Made by a program: the position numbers and the translations under genes. This document shows, one piece after another, positions 31,400 through 43,140 of a stretch of 64,000 nucleotides of DNA. The stretch lies in the NCBI GenBank assembly GCA_032622095.1, contig CP136063.1:62939897-63003896 (forward strand). Direction: 5' to 3'. Under the pieces are notes generated by a model. It did no database searches. It was not told the DNA's origin and was given only the letters and a program-made list of their open reading frames with translations. Position 1 is the stretch's first letter. Each line of letters starts with the position of its first letter. This DNA comes from Siphonodentalium dalli (lineage: Eukaryota > Mollusca > Scaphopoda > Gadilida > Siphonodentaliidae).

Positions 31400-33540
31400 A
31401 GATTCACTTTATAGTAGCTAATTACACTTAAGCATAAATTATTTATGCTTAAGCATAATTAACTTACGATCAGCGTAATACATTTGAATTACGCTTGAGT
31501 GTAATTGGGTTCATCAGCTATCTCACCTCTATGGGAGGAAGCCAAATTAACATTTAATAAATAATTGAGCTAAAGCCCCCCCCCCCCCCCCCCAATCAAG
31601 GAATCTCTAATTACACTTAAGTGCAATAAGAATATTTCTTATCGCGCTTAAGTGCAATAAGAAGATTCCTTATTGCGCTTAGAGATTCCTTATTGCGCTT
31701 AAGTGCAATACGATATTCCTTTTTGTGCTTAAGTGCAATAAGATATTCCTTATTGTGCTAAGCGCAATTAGATATTTCCTTATTGAACTTAATCGCAATT
31801 ATATCTTCCCTTATTATATCGCTTAAGCTCAATTATATCGCTTAAGCTCTATTATTTATTAAATGTCAATTTGGCTCCCCATATACCTCATGTATATTGG
31901 TATAACCTGATGTAGGTTACTGGCTTTAGTAATGCGGTTGCATCCATTTCAGCTTGAGGGGAGTTCAATGAGAGTGTATATGAATTACGTTTAAGCGTAC
32001 TTCATTTACGCTTAAGCGCGGAACTCATTTACACTTAAGCATAATTAATATGAATAATGCTTAAGCAAATACCTAACTCCAACTGATTTCCTCTGTCTGA
32101 ATAATTGAGTCCATCTCATAGTATATGGGGGAGTCTAAACCGATGTTTGATTGATGTCTTATTGCCAGAGTAAATTTGAGTTTAGAGGAAATCGCATGGG
32201 AGACAGCCTTTTCAAATATATTATTTATTAGTGTAAATCAATTGCGCTCAAGCGCAAAAAATATGTGTCTAATAATATATTTGCGCTTTAGCATAAAATT
32301 GCCATAAATGTGATCTATTATATGGGAGGTCCTTTTCACATTTATTATTTATTTACGCTTAAGCGCAAATAACCTCTATCATTTGCAATTAAGCAAATAG
32401 ATCATATTTGCGCTTAAGCGCAAATCATTTGCACTTAAGCGCAAATAAAAATCAATATGCAATGATCCCCCCTGAATTAATTTTACATGGCACAGGCCTA
32501 AACACATCACTAAAGTTGATATAGCCCCACCATATGAGGGAAACAATCCCCCAGAAACCCAAAGATCTGTTTTATGACCATGGAAATGATATAGATCTGT
32601 GTAGGATATGTCTCTTTTATAAAATATACTATATCTCTGGGATGGCGACACAAATTCTTGGGGACAGGGATGCTGATATTATGAAAATAGGGGTTTTTCC
32701 CCAACTTCAAGTCAATGAGTACACCATATGAGGGAAGCAAACCCCAGTAACCCCTAATTCCCTATTTATGGCCATGGAAATGGTATATATCTGTGCAGGA
32801 GATAATAAAATATACATGAGCTCTGGGAGTGAGGCACCAAATCTTGGGACACCAGGGACAGAGATGCTGATATGCATATGGAAATATGTTTTTTCTTCAA
32901 CTTCGAGTCTGTATGGGGCTATTACTATGGGCCCATGCTAATATAATATGAGATGGACTCAATCATTCACATCAGAGGGATGTAATGGAGAGTTAGGTAT
33001 TTGCGCTTAAGCGCAAATAAATTGATAGACACATATTTGTGATTAAGCGCAAATGATTTACGCTTAAGCACAAATATTTGCGCTTAATGATTTATGCTTA
33101 ACACAAATATTTGCGCTTAAGCGCAAATAAATAATAAATGTGAAAAGGGCCTCCCATACTATTTCCGCTAAAGCGCATATGATTTGTATTTAAGTATAAA
33201 TGATTTGCTCTTAGGTACAAATGATTTACACTTAAGCGTAAATGATTTGCGATTGTGTAATTAATCTATCAATGAAAATAAATGACCAGTGAGCTTAAGC
33301 GTAAATCAATTACGCTTAAGCACACTTTAATCAATTACGCTTAAGCACACTAGTCATAATTCTATTACTCATAGGAGTAATGCTTTATCTACATCATACG
33401 GTTAAGCGTAAGTGAAGTACGCTTTATATGTGTGCATTACACCTGAGTGTAATACATTACGCTTAATTGTAATTCACTTACGCTAATGTGCAATTAGCTA
33501 ATACATGTGAAAAAGGCTTTCCATTATAGTTATCATCCAT
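31400..33540. repeat. Cluster of nested CTTAAG-palindrome elements
   Basis: Dozens of copies of a 14-16 bp palindrome around CTTAAG occur in variants such as TTGCGCTTAAGCGCAA, TTACGCTTAAGCGTAA and TTGCACTTAAGTGCAA. Larger units share ends reading GGGAGG(C/T)CTTTTCAC...TTTATTATTTATTT in inverted pairs (31,531/31,882; 32,324/33,155; about 32,195/33,525). Blocks such as gagtccatctcatagtatat (about 32,109) recur inverted near 32,950. A related element lies at 50,030-51,590. No coding capacity. A run of 16 C (about 31,578-31,594) lies in one unit. Confidence 0.75.
32324..33155. mobile_element. CTTAAG-family element with terminal inverted repeats
   Basis: The left end (GGGAGGTCCTTTTCACATTT) and the right end (its complement, with GGGCCTCCC) are inverted over about 45 bases, including TTATTATTTATTT and the first CTTAAG palindrome. 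Flanking bases are tat and ata. The centre carries two tandem ~200 bp units (from about 32,530 and 32,720), each starting caccatatgagggaa. Confidence 0.6.
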
Positions 33541-34257
33541 CAGAATGAATAGTGCTTACTAAAGCTTGACAACAGAAGTTGCCATTAAAAACATTTCATG
33601 GCCAATGAGCTAACAAATGTTCTGTACTGGCATATTGAATACCAATTATTTGTACTATTGTACAGGTATAATGTAATTAAACAGTTTTGAGTTACAAAAG
33701 TAAGACAACTCTTTCTGCACGGTACTGTGCTTGCGGCCAGATTGATGTAAAAATTCGGTCAATGCGCTTACAATTTTCTATAAATAGTAACATTTTGGAA
33801 TTATTACCTCTCGATCACTGTTCGATTATAATCTTTGCCACTAACTCGGCCAATGTTCTTCCGTTTGTGATTTCACGCAACAATTCCCTTTCTATTCCTT
33901 CCCTGTCGAATTGACTACCGATTGCGATGTCAATTTGTTTTTCGCTTTAATATTCTGATGTGCATGACGCTATTCCAGCGAACGGTCATCCTCCCTAGAA
34001 GTCATTTCTGAGAACGAAACCCGATTCAATCCCAATCGAGTCGGAAGTGCTCGGGCATTTCCGTGACTGAACAAGACAACGCATCGGTTTGTATTTTCGT
34101 ATTATTATGGTGAGATTAATCGGGACGATTGATGAATATAAATAGTTAGCCGAATGGCCGTATAATATGTACAAACTGACTTCAGGATGGGGGATTTCGT
34201 GTATCTGAGTTATTTTATTCACTCTTCCCACAGAATGACGCAGGGAACTCAATTGTG

Positions 34258-34723
34258 AGGTTCAATTTACGTTTCACATCACTTTAAAAATGTACCAGTT
34301 GATGTGAAGGAAAGAGAAGTTGAAGAAGTCTTGGAGAAGAGTGTTGAGCTGAGAGGACATTGTAAAGCTAGAAGGCTTAAATATAGTGACAGTGGAAAGT
34401 TTCTGCCTATAATTGTTGTTGAGTTTGAATGTAGTATTGATGTTAGTAAGACATTTAAAGTAGATTTGAGGTTCAGAAACAGACAAGTAACGGTGCATGA
34501 GTATATTTCAAGAGGTCTTAGGCCTATTAGATGTTTCAAATGTTTCAAATTTGTTGATATAGCAAAATGTTGTGATACGAAAGAAGATTGTGAAAAAGAG
34601 TATTGTACACCTGAGGTGAGAAAGAAAAAATGCATATTGTGTAAAACTGAGGAACATGGCACATATGCAAAGAATTGTCCACAGTTTGTAAAGTGGAAGA
34701 ATATTCTGAAAGAAAGGGTGTAG
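34258..34723 (+). pseudogene. LINE-4 ORF1 C-terminal part with CCHC zinc knuckles
   Basis: The open frame begins mid-domain (SIYVSHHFKNVPVDVKEREV) and ends at 34,723. An RRM-like segment is followed by a run of Cys/His: RPIRCFKCFKFVDIAKCC, then KKCILCKTEEHGTYAKNC. These match gag-type CCHC knuckles that bind the element RNA. No ATG lies at the start of the open stretch, so the N-terminal half of ORF1 is missing, consistent with 5' truncation. Confidence 0.75.
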
Positions 34724-34883
34724 AGATGTAATAATGAGTATAGAAACAAGTTAAAGGTACACATGTAGTTTTAGTATATTTAACTTGTATTAATAGAAAC
34801 TGTTATAATTGAAATTGTATATTTATATGATGTGTATTGATTCATTGATGTTATTTATTGTATGTTTGATATATATACTAAAA

Positions 34884-37286
34884 ATGAGATTTGCACAAGC
34901 AAACATTAGATCACTGAACACGTCGGCTGGACTGATAGATCAAATGTGCAGGAAAGAGAAGATAAACATTATGTGCATATCAGAGCTATGGCATCCTGAA
35001 AATGAGAAGATTGAGATTTTAAAAGGATGGAAATGGCATATGAAGAAACGGAAGGAGAAGAGAAGAGGAGGAGTTGCCATAGCTTATAACCACAACATGA
35101 AGATCATAGACAGAAAGGATTTAGAAGTTGATGATATTGAGGCTGTCTGGAGTGAAATTTACTCAGACAATGTAAATTTCCTGCTGGGATCAGTGTATGT
35201 GCGACCAAATGAAGTTGCCGAGATGAAAAGACTGATTGGAAAGATTGAGACCATAATGAGCTCGGAGCGACTGCCTGTCTTTATAGCTGGAGACCTAAAT
35301 GCAAAACATCACTATTGGAAGGACAAAGGAGAGAATGACTTAGGCAAAGAATTAATGAAACTAATTAGCACGAAACCATTAACAATCCTGAACGACGATA
35401 AGCCGACAAGACAGAGCAGTATTATAGATCTAACTATTTGCGAAGATACGATTGCGAAGTTTGTATGCAGTTGGGAGGTCAGAGAAGAAGTGTATCTGAG
35501 AACTGACTACAGGCTCATAACCTTTGATGTAGGAGAAAAGCCAGAGACCATTATTAAAGAAATAAAAGATATGAAGAATGCAAAGTGGGAAGAGTGGAAA
35601 AGAAAAAGTGATGAGGAATTCAAGAAATGGCTGGAAGAAAGGACAGGAATAGAGAGTAGTGAGGAACTTTACAGTAGTTTCTTGAAGATATATCATGAAA
35701 TTGAATCTGAATGCTTTAAGAAGAAAAAAGTGACAATATACAGTAAGGGATGGTGGAATGAAGATTTAACACAGAAGGCGAAGAAGGTCAGAGCTTTAAG
35801 AAGGAAACATAACTACAGGAGTGATCCAACAAATGAAATTGCGTTAAAGGAAGCTGTAAAAGAGTTCAAAGTAGCAGTTAAAAGGTCAAAGGAACAATAC
35901 TGGGAAAAGATGCTAGAAAAACTGCAACGTATGGGGTACTCTTCACAAGATTTTTGGAAGATTATCAATGCAGCTAAGAATGAAGGAAAGAAAAGAAGCA
36001 TACAGCCACTAATAAAAGGAGATGGCAGTGTGGTGAGTAAAGATGAAGATATCACGGAAGAGATGTTAAAGGTGTACGGTAAGGAAGTTTTTGAAATTCC
36101 GGATGGGAATTGGATAAAAGAAGTGGAAGATGAAGTAGTGAAGATAACAGAGGAACAAAAGAAAGAGATAAAAAAGAGAAACTATTCACCCAGTGGAGAA
36201 GAAAATGGAGACATTCAACTGGAGAAAGTGGAAATGGCAATTAAAATGATGAAGAATGCATCGGCACCAAATCCAGATGAAGGTGTATATACAGACATTG
36301 TAAAAAGAGCAGGGTGTAACCTACACAAAGCAATTTTCGTAATTATATCAACCGCGTGGGAAACTGGGCAGATTCCAAAAGCATTCAAAAGAGATTGGAA
36401 GAAGATGATTCCTAAACCAAACAAGGATGATTACCACAAAGATAAATCATACAGACCTATAACACTTGAAAGTGTTATTGGGAAATTGATGGAAAGAGTA
36501 GTTCAAAATAGACTTAATTGGAAGATGGAGGCATGGGGTGGAATGTCGAATACACAAGATGCTTACCGGACATTGCGGAGCTGTCCCAATGGAGTACTCA
36601 GGATGGTACAGGCTGTGTACAACGGATGGAATGAAGGAAAGGCAGTTGTAGCTACGATAATGGATTATGAAAGTTGCTATGAGCGAATATGGAGAGGAGG
36701 ATTGATGAAGAAACTGATAGAGATGAAAATTGATGGCAGAATGCTGTGTTATCTGAACGACTATCTGAATGAAAGACAGTACACAATTACAGTGAATCAA
36801 CATACGTACCAGGCTTTTCAGTCAACAATTGGAATACCACAAGGGTCGGTGATTTCACCTTTACTATGCAATGTATACACTACGGACTCGCTGACAAATT
36901 TACAGATAGAGGCACACAATGAATTTGCAGATGACACAGTGATGTGGTGGAGTTGGAAGGATGTAACTGAGCTAAGCGAAAGGGCTCAGAGAGATATGGA
37001 TACGGTAACAGACACTTGGTGCAATACATGGAATATGAAGATTTCTGCTGAAAAAACAAAAGTGATGATTTTCAATCCACCCAGGAAAGAAGTTATAAAA
37101 GACATTAATTTGAAGATAGGTGGTAACAAGGTTGACGTCACAGAGTGCCAACGGATACTTGGGATTGTGTTAGACAATAAAATGAATTTTAAAGAGCACA
37201 TAAGGCATATGCAGAGGAGAGCGTATGCTGCAACAAAGAACACAATGGACTTCACTAATCCAGCTAGGGACCATGTATGGATGTGA
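34884..37286 (+). pseudogene. LINE-4 ORF2, endonuclease and reverse transcriptase part
   Basis: I choose the ATG at 34,884 because MRFAQANIRSLNTSAG begins the endonuclease fold. Motifs: ISELW, RRGGVAIAY, LLGSVYVRPN, VFIAGDLNAKHHYW and IIDLTI. The expected SDH motif reads LRTDYRLITF, so the catalytic His is Tyr, a single C-to-T change. RT follows at about residues 490-760: SYRPITLESVIGKLMERVV, then DAYRTLRSCPNG, TIMDYESCYERIW (first catalytic Asp kept), GIPQGSVISPLLCNVY and NEFADDTVMWW (catalytic box intact). A frameshift near 37,277-37,286 breaks the frame. Polymerase motifs look complete, whereas the endonuclease is probably dead. Confidence 0.85.
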
Positions 37287-37900
37287 GAGTGAAGCTGTTC
37301 AATGCCCTGGTAAAACCATGTTTTGAGTATGGAATTGCAACAGTTGTTGCTGCTAAGGATCAGTATGTAAAGGCAATGGAAGATGTACAAAGAGCAGCAC
37401 TACTAAAGATAACAGGATGCATGAGAAGATCTTCATCGGTGGCACTGGAAGTACTGACAAACACACTACCGGCTGATGTACTTTTTGATGCAAGGGTGGC
37501 GCAGGAGTATGCAAGACTAATTGCAAAGAATAACAAACACCCATTGGAGACAGATTTTTATAAATGGAGGGTTGAGCATGAAGGTAACGAGAAGATTGCG
37601 AGTCCTTTCACACTAATGAAAACGTGTTTCAATACAATGCAGACAGGGTTAAAAGAAGAGAGCATTGAAGGTGATTTCACATTTGACAAAGAATTCATCT
37701 GTTTTGGACTTTCGAAGAGAGAAGTGGCTAGCTGTGTGGAAGAATGTGAAGACATGAAAGGAAACAAAGAAGAAGAGTGTCAAAAGGTGAAGACTTGGGT
37801 GGAAAACATGAAGGAGGGGCATATAGCTGTGTTCAGTGATGTGGTAACGAAAGCTAGACATGGAGAACATGGTAAAGGGGAGTCTGGTGCGCGGCGGTGA
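37277..37900 (+). pseudogene. LINE-4 ORF2, RT thumb/connector continuation
   Basis: Continues the protein in a second frame: LFNALVKPCFEYGIATVVAA, then LEVLTNTLPADVLFDARVAQ, the usual region after the RT in I-group elements. Near the end HIAVFSDVVTKARHGE begins the RNase H domain and supplies its first catalytic Asp, before a second frameshift at about 37,895. Confidence 0.8.
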
Positions 37901-38808
37901 TTTTTATGGACGGAGAACGAAAAAACAAAGCAAGTGTGAAGGTATATGTTGGACCGATGTGTGCAGCTATAGAAGCGGAACTTAAAGGAGTAGAGATTGG
38001 GCTGGAGTATCTTATACAAGTCAGTGTAAGGAACAAGGAAATAAGAGTGTTTACGGTCTGCAGAGCTGTCATTAAAATGGTGCAGTCACATGAGATTCCG
38101 AGAGAGCAGATAGAAGAAGTAGTAAGGATAAGAAGACATATGCAGAATCTGAGCAAAGATGGGAATAGTGTAGACTACACATGGGTGCCTGGTCATATGG
38201 ATATAGAGGGCAATGAAATGGCCGACACACTTGCCAAAGATGCCTGTGTTACAAAACAATTTACTGCGGTTACAGAGTCAAACGAATGTAGTGCAGAACG
38301 TGTACCGAAGAGGGATGCAAATAAAATAATAAAAACTAAGGCAGTTGAGAGATGGGACTACAGATACGAATTTGGAGAAGAAAGGCATACAAATCAGCAT
38401 ATAAATGAAGTTGGAAAAGTGAAGTTTTTCAAACGGAAGTCGAGAAGAGTTGGAATGATCATCAACCAGCTGATAGCAGGACAACATCGATTACTTAGTA
38501 GCAGAGTAAAATGGGATAACAACTGCACTACAGATCTGTGTGATGAATGTGAAGAGAGAGAAGATATCAACCATTACATTAACAGGTGCAAGAAGTTTGA
38601 GAGTGAGAGAGGAGTATTGGAAGAGAGTTACAGAACGATTTTATATGCGGGTGGCGATGAAGAGGTGAGGATGAGGCTACAAGTGCTTACGGGGAATGAC
38701 ACTGAGATGGAGGCAGTACAGAGAAAACAGATGTTAGAGGCTTTCCAATCATACATTATGTCTTCCAAACGTTTTGATGGAACTGACAGTACAGTTGTGG
38801 CAAACTAA
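37897..38808 (+). pseudogene. LINE-4 RNase H domain and C-terminal zinc knuckle
   Basis: RNase H continues with AVIFMD, AAIEAELKGVEIGLEYL (catalytic Glu) and VFTVCRAVIKM, where the conserved FTDS Asp is Val. DYTWVPGHMDIEGNEMADTL follows (structural His and last catalytic Asp kept). The missing Asp predicts loss of RNA cleavage. The C-terminus reads NQLIAGQHRLLSSRVKW and CDECEEREDINHYINRC, a terminal CCHC-like knuckle. Confidence 0.85.
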
Positions 38809-39268
38809 ATAATTAACAATGTTACGCCTAACGCATGCGCACAAGAGTATTTTTAAATGTACAAGTGTATCACAGCACATAGAGTTAAGCACACATGAGA
38901 AAGTACACGAGAAGAGAGTACAACGAGACCATTTATACTGGAATGACTTTACAGTCCACTTAGCAGTTAGAAGAACAACAACAACAACTACTACTGAGTT
39001 ATATATGTCGGATAATATGATCTTGAGGGCGTTACCATTTCTGACTATGGTTTTCTAATATAGACTGCGCTTGTCCTCAAGCATCTATTAGGGGATATTA
39101 TGAAGCGAACCAAGTTTTATACAGATCAATCTGTGCGCACCAACTCTAAATATTGGAAGAATTTCAATTGCTAGATAATGTCGACTTACTTCAACATCTA
39201 CCTGCTGGGCAATCTCACACGACTTCCCCGTCGAGTAAATTTTGGGCTGAAGTTTGTTTGCGGCAGTA

Positions 39269-39391
39269 CACGCACAGTTACTGGACATAAAGACTATTAA
39301 AGTGACATTAAAGTCCAAAAAATAAGGTTTTTGTCGAGTTTTATAAACTCGATAAAAACCTAATTTTTTGGGACTTTATGTCCAGTAACTG
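39269..39391. repeat. Foldback palindrome at the left edge of zinc-finger cassette 2
   Basis: cacagttactggacataaag at 39,272 is mirrored by ctttatgtccagtaactgtg ending at 39,391. The inner arms ttttgtcgagttttata and its complement meet with almost no loop. Homology to the other cassettes begins directly at 39,391. Confidence 0.8.
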
Positions 39392-39789
39392 TGATTGTAT
39401 ACCCTGGTAACTATATTGCACATGTTTACAAAGAGATAGACATCTTTAATTATTTTATTATTTATCTTGGTAACTTTGTTTTCATTCCAGAGATGAATGC
39501 ATACTATAGTACAGTGAATTACAGCAAGTAATTTGATCTTCCAGACTTTGAATCGGCTTCTGAATCGACACATGAGCATCCACATGGGTGAGACATACTT
39601 TAAGTGATATTTGTCAGATATTTTTCACAGAAGAGTAATCGGACTGTAAACAAGAGGATCCACACGTATTAATTTGATATTAAATTACTAAAAAGGTTCA
39701 CTGCGAAGAGTAGTCTGACTCAACACACTAAAATCCACACGGGCGAGAATCCATATCAGTGTGATATTTATCAGAAAGTATTCACTACG
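39391..39789 (+). pseudogene. Cassette 2 upstream part: family B end, splice acceptor, decayed fingers
   Basis: Bases 39,391-39,446 are the right end of family B (tttacaaagagatagacatc). The acceptor ttcattccag ends at 39,490. Decayed finger remnants follow. From about 39,700 the frame is open: RFTAKSSLTQHTKIHTGENP then YQCDIYQKVF, where the second zinc Cys is Tyr, so this finger is dead. Confidence 0.6.
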
Positions 39790-40605
39790 ATGAGTCATTT
39801 GACTACACATAAGAAGCTCCATGTGGGTGAGAAACCATATATTTATAAGTGTGATATTTGTCAGAAAGGATTCAATCAGGTGGGTCATTTGACTGTGCAC
39901 AATAGGATCCACACGGGGGAGAAACCATATAAATGTGATATTTGTCAGAAAGGATTCACGCAGATGTGTCATTTGACTGTACATAAGAGGATTCACACTG
40001 GCGAGAATCCATATAAATGTGATATTTGTCAGAAAGGATTCGCTGTGAAGTATAGTCTGACTGTACACAAGACGATTCACACGGGAGAGAAACCATATAA
40101 ATGTGATATTTGTCAGAAAGGATTCATTGACATGAGTAGTTTGACTGCACACAAGAGGATCCACACTGGCGAGAATCCATATAAATGTGATATTTGTCAG
40201 AAAGGATTCACTAACAAGAGTAATTTGACTGTACACAAGAGGATTCACACGGGCGAGCATCCATATAAATGTGATATTTGTCAGAAAGTATTCGCTGTGA
40301 AGTATAGTCTGACTGCACACACGAAGGTCCACACAGGCGAGCATTATAAGTGTGATATTTGTCAGAAAGGATTCACTCAGATGAGTCATTTGACTGTACA
40401 CACGAGGATCCACTCGGGTAAGAAACCATATAAATGTGATATTTGTCCGAAAGCATTCACTCAGATGTGTCATTTGACTGTACACACGAGGATCCACACG
40501 GCTGAAACACCCTATAAGTGTGGCCTCTGTCAGAAGGAGTTCATGCGAAAGAATAATCTGTCCGTACACATGAGGATCCACATGGGTAAAACTCCGTTTG
40601 TTTAA
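39790..40605 (+). CDS. C2H2 zinc-finger array protein 2 (nine intact fingers)
   Basis: 271 codons from MSHLTTHKK; the frame is open upstream to about 39,670. Nine intact C2H2 fingers follow the pattern YKCDICQKGF, in order QVGHL, QMCHL, VKYSL, DMSSL, NKSNL, VKYSL, QMSHL, QMCHL and RKNNL. The linker before the first full finger has a two-residue insertion (EKPYIYKCD). It terminates at MGKTPFV, after which the last finger is duplicated out of use (40,606-40,670). Closest to cassettes 1 and 3, with fewer fingers. No effector domain is visible. It would be a nuclear DNA-binding protein if expressed. Confidence 0.8.
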   Translation: MSHLTTHKKLHVGEKPYIYKCDICQKGFNQVGHLTVHNRIHTGEKPYKCDICQKGFTQMCHLTVHKRIHTGENPYKCDICQKGFAVKYSLTVHKTIHTGEKPYKCDICQKGFIDMSSLTAHKRIHTGENPYKCDICQKGFTNKSNLTVHKRIHTGEHPYKCDICQKVFAVKYSLTAHTKVHTGEHYKCDICQKGFTQMSHLTVHTRIHSGKKPYKCDICPKAFTQMCHLTVHTRIHTAETPYKCGLCQKEFMRKNNLSVHMRIHMGKTPFV

Positions 40606-41500
40606 GGAATTCATGCGAAAGAATAGTCTGTCCGTACACATGAGGATCCACATGGGTGAAACTCCATTTGTTTAAGTGTGTTATTTGTGGGGAATGTATC
40701 ATGTATCTCAGATCAAGAGAGTCTGAAGAAGCATATGAAGATCCACACGGGAAACCGTTCGTTTAAATGTGATGTTTGTGAAACACAATATTCTTCATAC
40801 TCTCATCTGACTCGACAAATGAGTATCCATACGGGTGTGACATCTAGGTGTGATGTTTGTGAACACACTATTCTTCATACTCTCATCTGACTGGACACAT
40901 GAGTATCCATACGAGTGTGACATCTAGGTGTGATATTTGTGAAACACAATATTCTCCATTCTCTCATCTGACTCGACGCATGAGTATCCATACGGGTGTG
41001 ACATCTAGGTGTGATGTTTGTGAAACACAATATTCTTCATACTCTCATCTGACTTGACACATGAGTATCCATACGGATGAGGCATCATCTAGGTGTGATG
41101 TGTGTGAGAAAGGAGTTACCTCTGAGAGTTGCGCATACGAGGATACATACATGTGAAGCGTCATATACATGTATACACCTGTCATATTTTTTAGAAAGGA
41201 TTTTTTCATAAAAAATAGCACCTGAAATAGACATTTTGGAGAACCACATATACAGGTGTGTCATTTGTGACGACGGATTCACTCAGAAGAATAGCCTGAC
41301 TATACACATGATAATACATAGCGGTACGTTTGCGATCACGAGATTATCTGAATGAACTGGACTGATTACACACATGGCTGCACAATATAGCGTCAACAAA
41401 GTAATGTCATCAGTACTGTAAGACATTCACAATATAGCGTCAACAAATGTTATCAGACTGTAAGACATTCACAATATAGCGTCAACAAATGTCATCCGTA
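40606..41500 (+). pseudogene. Cassette 2 decayed 3' fingers and tandem repeats
   Basis: A repeat of the last finger (RKNSLSVHMRIHMGETPFV) ends at the same stop. The next finger, KCVICGE, is in another frame. FKCDVCETQYSSYSHLT occurs about four times (40,765-41,060), an expansion not seen in the other cassettes. SRCDVCEKGVTSESCA follows. Between about 41,390 and 41,490 a ~45 bp unit containing cacaatatagcgtcaacaaa is repeated three times. Confidence 0.65.
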
Positions 41501-41808
41501 GAGCAAGTCATTCACTAACTCCTGTGGCTTTGGGTCACACGCAATGATCAACATTTGGGAGATTCACACAGGGTGAGGCAAAAAATAAAAAAGACCTGTG
41601 TTTCTGGTGACCCACCCGCCCCTATTCCGACCCCGACCGTTTTCAGTTTTATTGATTTTGCTAACTTAGTACGCATCCGATTTTATTTTCGTGTAAGCTG
41701 ATTCATTTCCGAAAAAAATGGACACATCGCGTGTACTGTTAAACGGGAAATTATACCACACTTCAGTTAGGTCACAGCTGAATAAAACATTTCCAGTAAA
41801 ACAATAAT

Positions 41809-41890
41809 ATACGTATATAGGTAGTACCCACCCACCACCCCATCCCGCCACTCATATTATATTATGCGCCGCAGGCGCTCGTATATAGGT
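41809..41890 (+). repeat. Single 68 bp minisatellite unit, left of the TA element
   Basis: cgtatataggtagtacccac through gccgcaggcgct matches the units at 46,712-47,340 in the same orientation. It stops at cgtatataggTA, where the 4.8 kb element begins. Confidence 0.8.
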
Positions 41891-41908
41891 ACACTCTTGG
41901 AAAAAATC

Positions 41909-42510
41909 GGAACCCAATGGTTCTTCGTTGGTTCCCCACTTGTCCTCCAGGCGGAACCAAATGAAGAACCAACTGGTTCTTCGGGGGGTCCTAGAACCAA
42001 TTGGTTCTTCAGAATTGGGTCTATTGGGAACCAAACCAAGAACCATTTGGTTCCTCATGATTGCGACTATTGAGAACCAAATTTGGAACCATTTGGTTCT
42101 TCATTATTTACACCAGCAGAACCAGTTGGTTCTCCACGAACGAAAATTTGGTTCTTCGTTGATATAATTGGTTCTTCATGTAGAACCATTTGGTTCTTCG
42201 GTAGTAATAATTTGGTTCTTCAACAATAATAATGGTTCCTCACAGAGAAAATTTAAGAACCAAATTTGGTTTTTCAAGTTTGTCATCCAGGCGGAACCAA
42301 TAGGTTCTTCGTGATTAAAATTTGGTTCTTCGTCTCAAGAACCAAATGGTTCTTCATTGGTTCTTCCTCAAGAACCAATCCTTGGTTCTTCATTGGTTCC
42401 AATTTGGTTCTTCCTTAAGAACCAATTCCCCTTTCTCATTTCCACCAAGAACCATTGGTTCTTCATTTGAAATAATTTGGTTCCCTGTTGGATACAGCCC
42501 CAAGAACCAG
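41909..42510. repeat. GGTTCTTC/GAAGAACC palindromic motif array
   Basis: About 35-40 instances of ggttcttc, its complement or close variants, often as accidental palindromes such as gaaccaattggttcttc. Spacing is irregular, unlike a simple satellite. The array forms the sub-terminal region of the TA element. Confidence 0.75.
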
Positions 42511-42529
42511 TTGGATATGTAACATAGTT

Positions 42530-43140
42530 TGCATTATCAACACTGAAAAAATGCATTTCCTTCTCTGTACAGGTCAATTAGAAGAATCTTTTTCATAAAT
42601 ATAATCATTTATTCATTAAACTTGAAAATTATTCTACATATAGTCAGGTTGAAATTTTGGCACAATATTTTTTAGGTATTGAGTGTTTTAAAGATAGTAG
42701 ACCATAACTTGTAGATTTATTTGTCACTTTAAAAATAATTTTTAAGACAAATCATTTTTTCAGTAAGTCAATAATCTCATTTATGGTTTTGTTGTAAACG
42801 TGAATTTGTTTTAAAATGTTGGCATATGTATACTAAAATGAGCTGAGACTTGAAATCTAAATATTCAATTGTTTGATGACTTTTGATGATCACAAGTTTC
42901 TTTTGTTCAAATATATTTACAAATACTCCACCATCATTCTCTTGCCTAATTTTGTTCAAAATTTGTTTACATTTATTTATTTATTTGAGATAAAAGATGA
43001 ATGAGTTTAATGACCAATTGGAAATACTATTTGGTGTTAAATGGGATATTAATAAGAATTTCAGTTCCTGTAGTAACATTTCTAATGGGACGATAAACTT
43101 CCGTTATAATTTATTTCCTTATTTGAAATTATCAGGCCTC
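42530..43140. other. AT-rich non-coding interior of the TA element
   Basis: No gene or repeat is recognised in this very AT-rich stretch. Confidence 0.35.

Larger units (their letters stand above)
34258..38990 (+). mobile_element. RNase H-bearing LINE (LINE-4 of this window), nearly complete
   Basis: A 5'-truncated ORF1 (34,258-34,723) is followed by an ORF2 of about 1300 codons in three overlapping frames (34,884-38,808) with endonuclease, RT, RNase H and a terminal knuckle. This domain set is that of the I/Ingi/LOA/R1 group. The 3' UTR ends near 38,990 in short ACA/ACT repeats. It has only two frameshifts and a few key-residue changes, so it is younger than LINE-1 and LINE-3. Confidence 0.88.

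Noticed and set aside
31420-33500. CRISPR-like array (short palindromic repeats)
   Set aside because: Spacing is irregular, repeats are nested and variable, no cas genes, and the genome is animal.
34279-38487. Many minus-strand open frames opposite LINE-4
   Set aside because: LINE-4 has purine-rich coding strand, so its complement lacks stops; motifs are all on the plus strand.
41909-42520. Plus and minus open frames across the GGTTCTTC array
   Set aside because: Repeat-derived; translations such as NQLVL and EEPIGS just follow the motif.
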